Source: Acidimicrobiaceae bacterium
Lineage (GTDB): Bacteria > Actinomycetota > Acidimicrobiia > Acidimicrobiales > Bog-793
Length of the DNA: 6,229 nt
Assembly: GCA_003170375.1 (NCBI GenBank)
Contig: PMZN01000178.1
Span: forward strand, 1 to 6,229
Direction: 5' to 3'
The notes below the pieces were generated by a model. It was not told where the DNA came from and searched no databases. It saw only the letters and a list, made by a program, of their open reading frames with translations. Position numbers and translations under genes: made by a program. This document shows, piece by piece, positions 5,303 through 6,229 of the stretch (positions are counted from its first letter, which is position 1; every line of letters begins with the position of its first letter).

Positions 5303-6229
5303 TTACTTGAGAATCTTTGTCACGGCGCCCGCACCGACCGTGCGCCCGCCCTCGCGGATCGCGAAACGGAGCCCCTCGTCCATCGCGATCGGCTTGCCCA
5401 GCTCGACTGTCATGACGGTGTTGTCACCGGGCATGACCATCTCGGTGCCCTCGGCGAGCTCGATCGTCCCGGTCACATCCGTCGTGCGGAAGTAGAACTG
5501 CGGGCGGTAGTTGCTGAAGAACGGCTTGTGCCGCCCTCCCTCCGCCTTGGTGAGCACGTAGACGTTGGCCTCGAAGTTGGCGTGAGGCGTGATCGAGCCC
5601 GGCTTGCAGACAACCTGGCCGCGCTCCACGTCCTCCTTCTTCGTGCCACGGAGCAGCAGGCCGACGTTGTCGCCCGCCTGGCCCTGGTCGAGAAGCTTGT
5701 GGAACATCTCGACGCCGGTGCACACGGTCTTCTGCGTCGGGCGCAGCCCAACGACCTCGACGTCGTCGCCGACCTTCACGACGCCCTGCTCGATGCGGCC
5801 CGTCACGACGGTGCCACGACCGGTGATGGTCATCACGTCCTCGACCGACATGAGGAATGGCCTGTCTATTTCACGGGCCGGCTCGGGGATGAAGTCGTCA
5901 ACTGCTTCAATGAGCTGCAAGATCCCCGGCACGGCCGATTCGTCACCTTCGAGCGCGTTCAGCGCGCTGATGCGCACGACCGGCGTGTCATCGCCTGGGA
6001 AGCCGTATTCGTTGAGGAGCTCACGCACCTCCAGCTCGACCAGGTCCAACAGCTCCTCGTCGTCGACCATGTCTACCTTGTTGAGAGCGACCACTATCGA
6101 CGGCACACCGACCTGGCGGGCCAACAACACGTGCTCACGGGTCTGGGGCATGGGTCCGTCCGCAGCGGATACGACCAGGATCGCGCCGTCCACCTGTGCG
6201 GCACCGGTGATCATGTTCTTGATGTAGTC
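5303..6229 (-). CDS. tuf: Elongation factor Tu, 5'-truncated by the window edge
   Basis: EF-Tu is the GTPase that carries aminoacyl-tRNA to the ribosomal A site. The visible part is 308 residues ending in TAA. It begins inside the G domain at [12 protein letters not shown], just after where the G3 motif (DCPGH) would lie, so about 86 residues with the P-loop and switch I are outside the window. Visible here are the G4 motif NKVD (fragment residues 50-53; many homologues have NKCD) and G5 SAL (88-90). The domain 2 barrel runs from about residue 121, with the [14 protein letters not shown] segment. Domain 3 begins near 216, with the [18 protein letters not shown] signature and a C-terminus of [11 protein letters not shown]. 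Identity is certain from continuous family similarity. The stop lies 10 nt before rpsJ, so tuf and rpsJ are almost surely cotranscribed, as in a str-tuf-S10 arrangement. Whether fusA and rpsL/rpsG lie further upstream cannot be seen. Confidence 0.98.
   Translation of the reverse strand, partial: DYIKNMITGAAQVDGAILVVSAADGPMPQTREHVLLARQVGVPSIVVALNKVDMVDDEELLDLVELEVRELLNEYGFPGDDTPVVRISALNALEGDESAVPGILQLIEAVDDFIPEPAREIDRPFLMSVEDVMTITGRGTVVTGRIEQGVVKVGDDVEVVGLRPTQKTVCTGVEMFHKLLDQGQAGDNVGLLLRGTKKEDVERGQVVCKPGSITPHANFEANVYVLTKAEGGRHKPFFSNYRPQFYFRTTDVTGTIELAEGTEMVMPGDNTVMTVELGKPIAMDEGLRFAIREGGRTVGAGAVTKILK

Noticed and set aside
5589..6227. Plus-strand ORF (212 aa) antisense to tuf, Ser/Thr-rich
   Set aside because: It is the reverse-strand shadow of EF-Tu codons; Ser/Thr/Pro repetition reflects the complement of Asp/Glu/Gly codons.

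Overview
The window is one uninterrupted piece of a bacterial chromosome holding the S10 ribosomal-protein operon, entirely on the minus strand. In transcription order (right to left) it reads tuf (EF-Tu, 5' end cut off by the window edge), rpsJ (S10), rplC (L3), rplD (L4), rplW (L23), rplB (L2), rpsS (S19), rplV (L22), rpsC (S3) and rplP (L16, only the first 50 codons). The gene order is the canonical one. No mobile element, CRISPR array, tRNA or rRNA gene was seen, and no plus-strand frame looks real.

The organism is most likely a high-GC actinobacterium, possibly from the Acidimicrobiia or a relative. The evidence is high GC, GTG starts on rplW and rplV, an L3 loop reading GACATP where E. 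coli has GQNQTP, an L16 N-terminus of the actinobacterial [10 protein letters not shown] type, and long low-complexity C-terminal tails on S3, L22 and L4. The phylum is fairly secure; the class is a guess.

Most junctions are very tight: 10 nt (tuf/rpsJ), 1-nt TGATG overlaps (rplC/rplD and rplV/rpsC), a 4-nt GTGA overlap (rplD/rplW), 11 nt (rplW/rplB), 18 nt (rplB/rpsS), 1 nt (rpsS/rplV) and 2 nt (rpsC/rplP). This implies one polycistronic, translationally coupled message. The proteins act together: EF-Tu delivers aminoacyl-tRNA; S10, S19 and S3 belong to the 30S head; L3, L4, L22, L23, L2 and L16 surround the peptidyl transferase centre and exit tunnel.

The one striking exception is a 297-nt spacer between rpsJ and rplC, where most bacteria have only a few to a few tens of bases. 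It has no convincing gene. It contains at least four clean minus-strand hairpins, the first starting 6 nt after the rpsJ stop codon, plus a weak promoter-like element. There is no room for an S10-type leader upstream of rpsJ, so this spacer is the best candidate in the window for an undescribed cis-regulatory RNA: an attenuator or ribosomal-protein-responsive leader controlling rplC and the genes after it.

Secondary oddities are the acidic tails on S3, L22 and L4, and a His-to-Leu change in the normally very conserved HPHGGGEG motif of L2.
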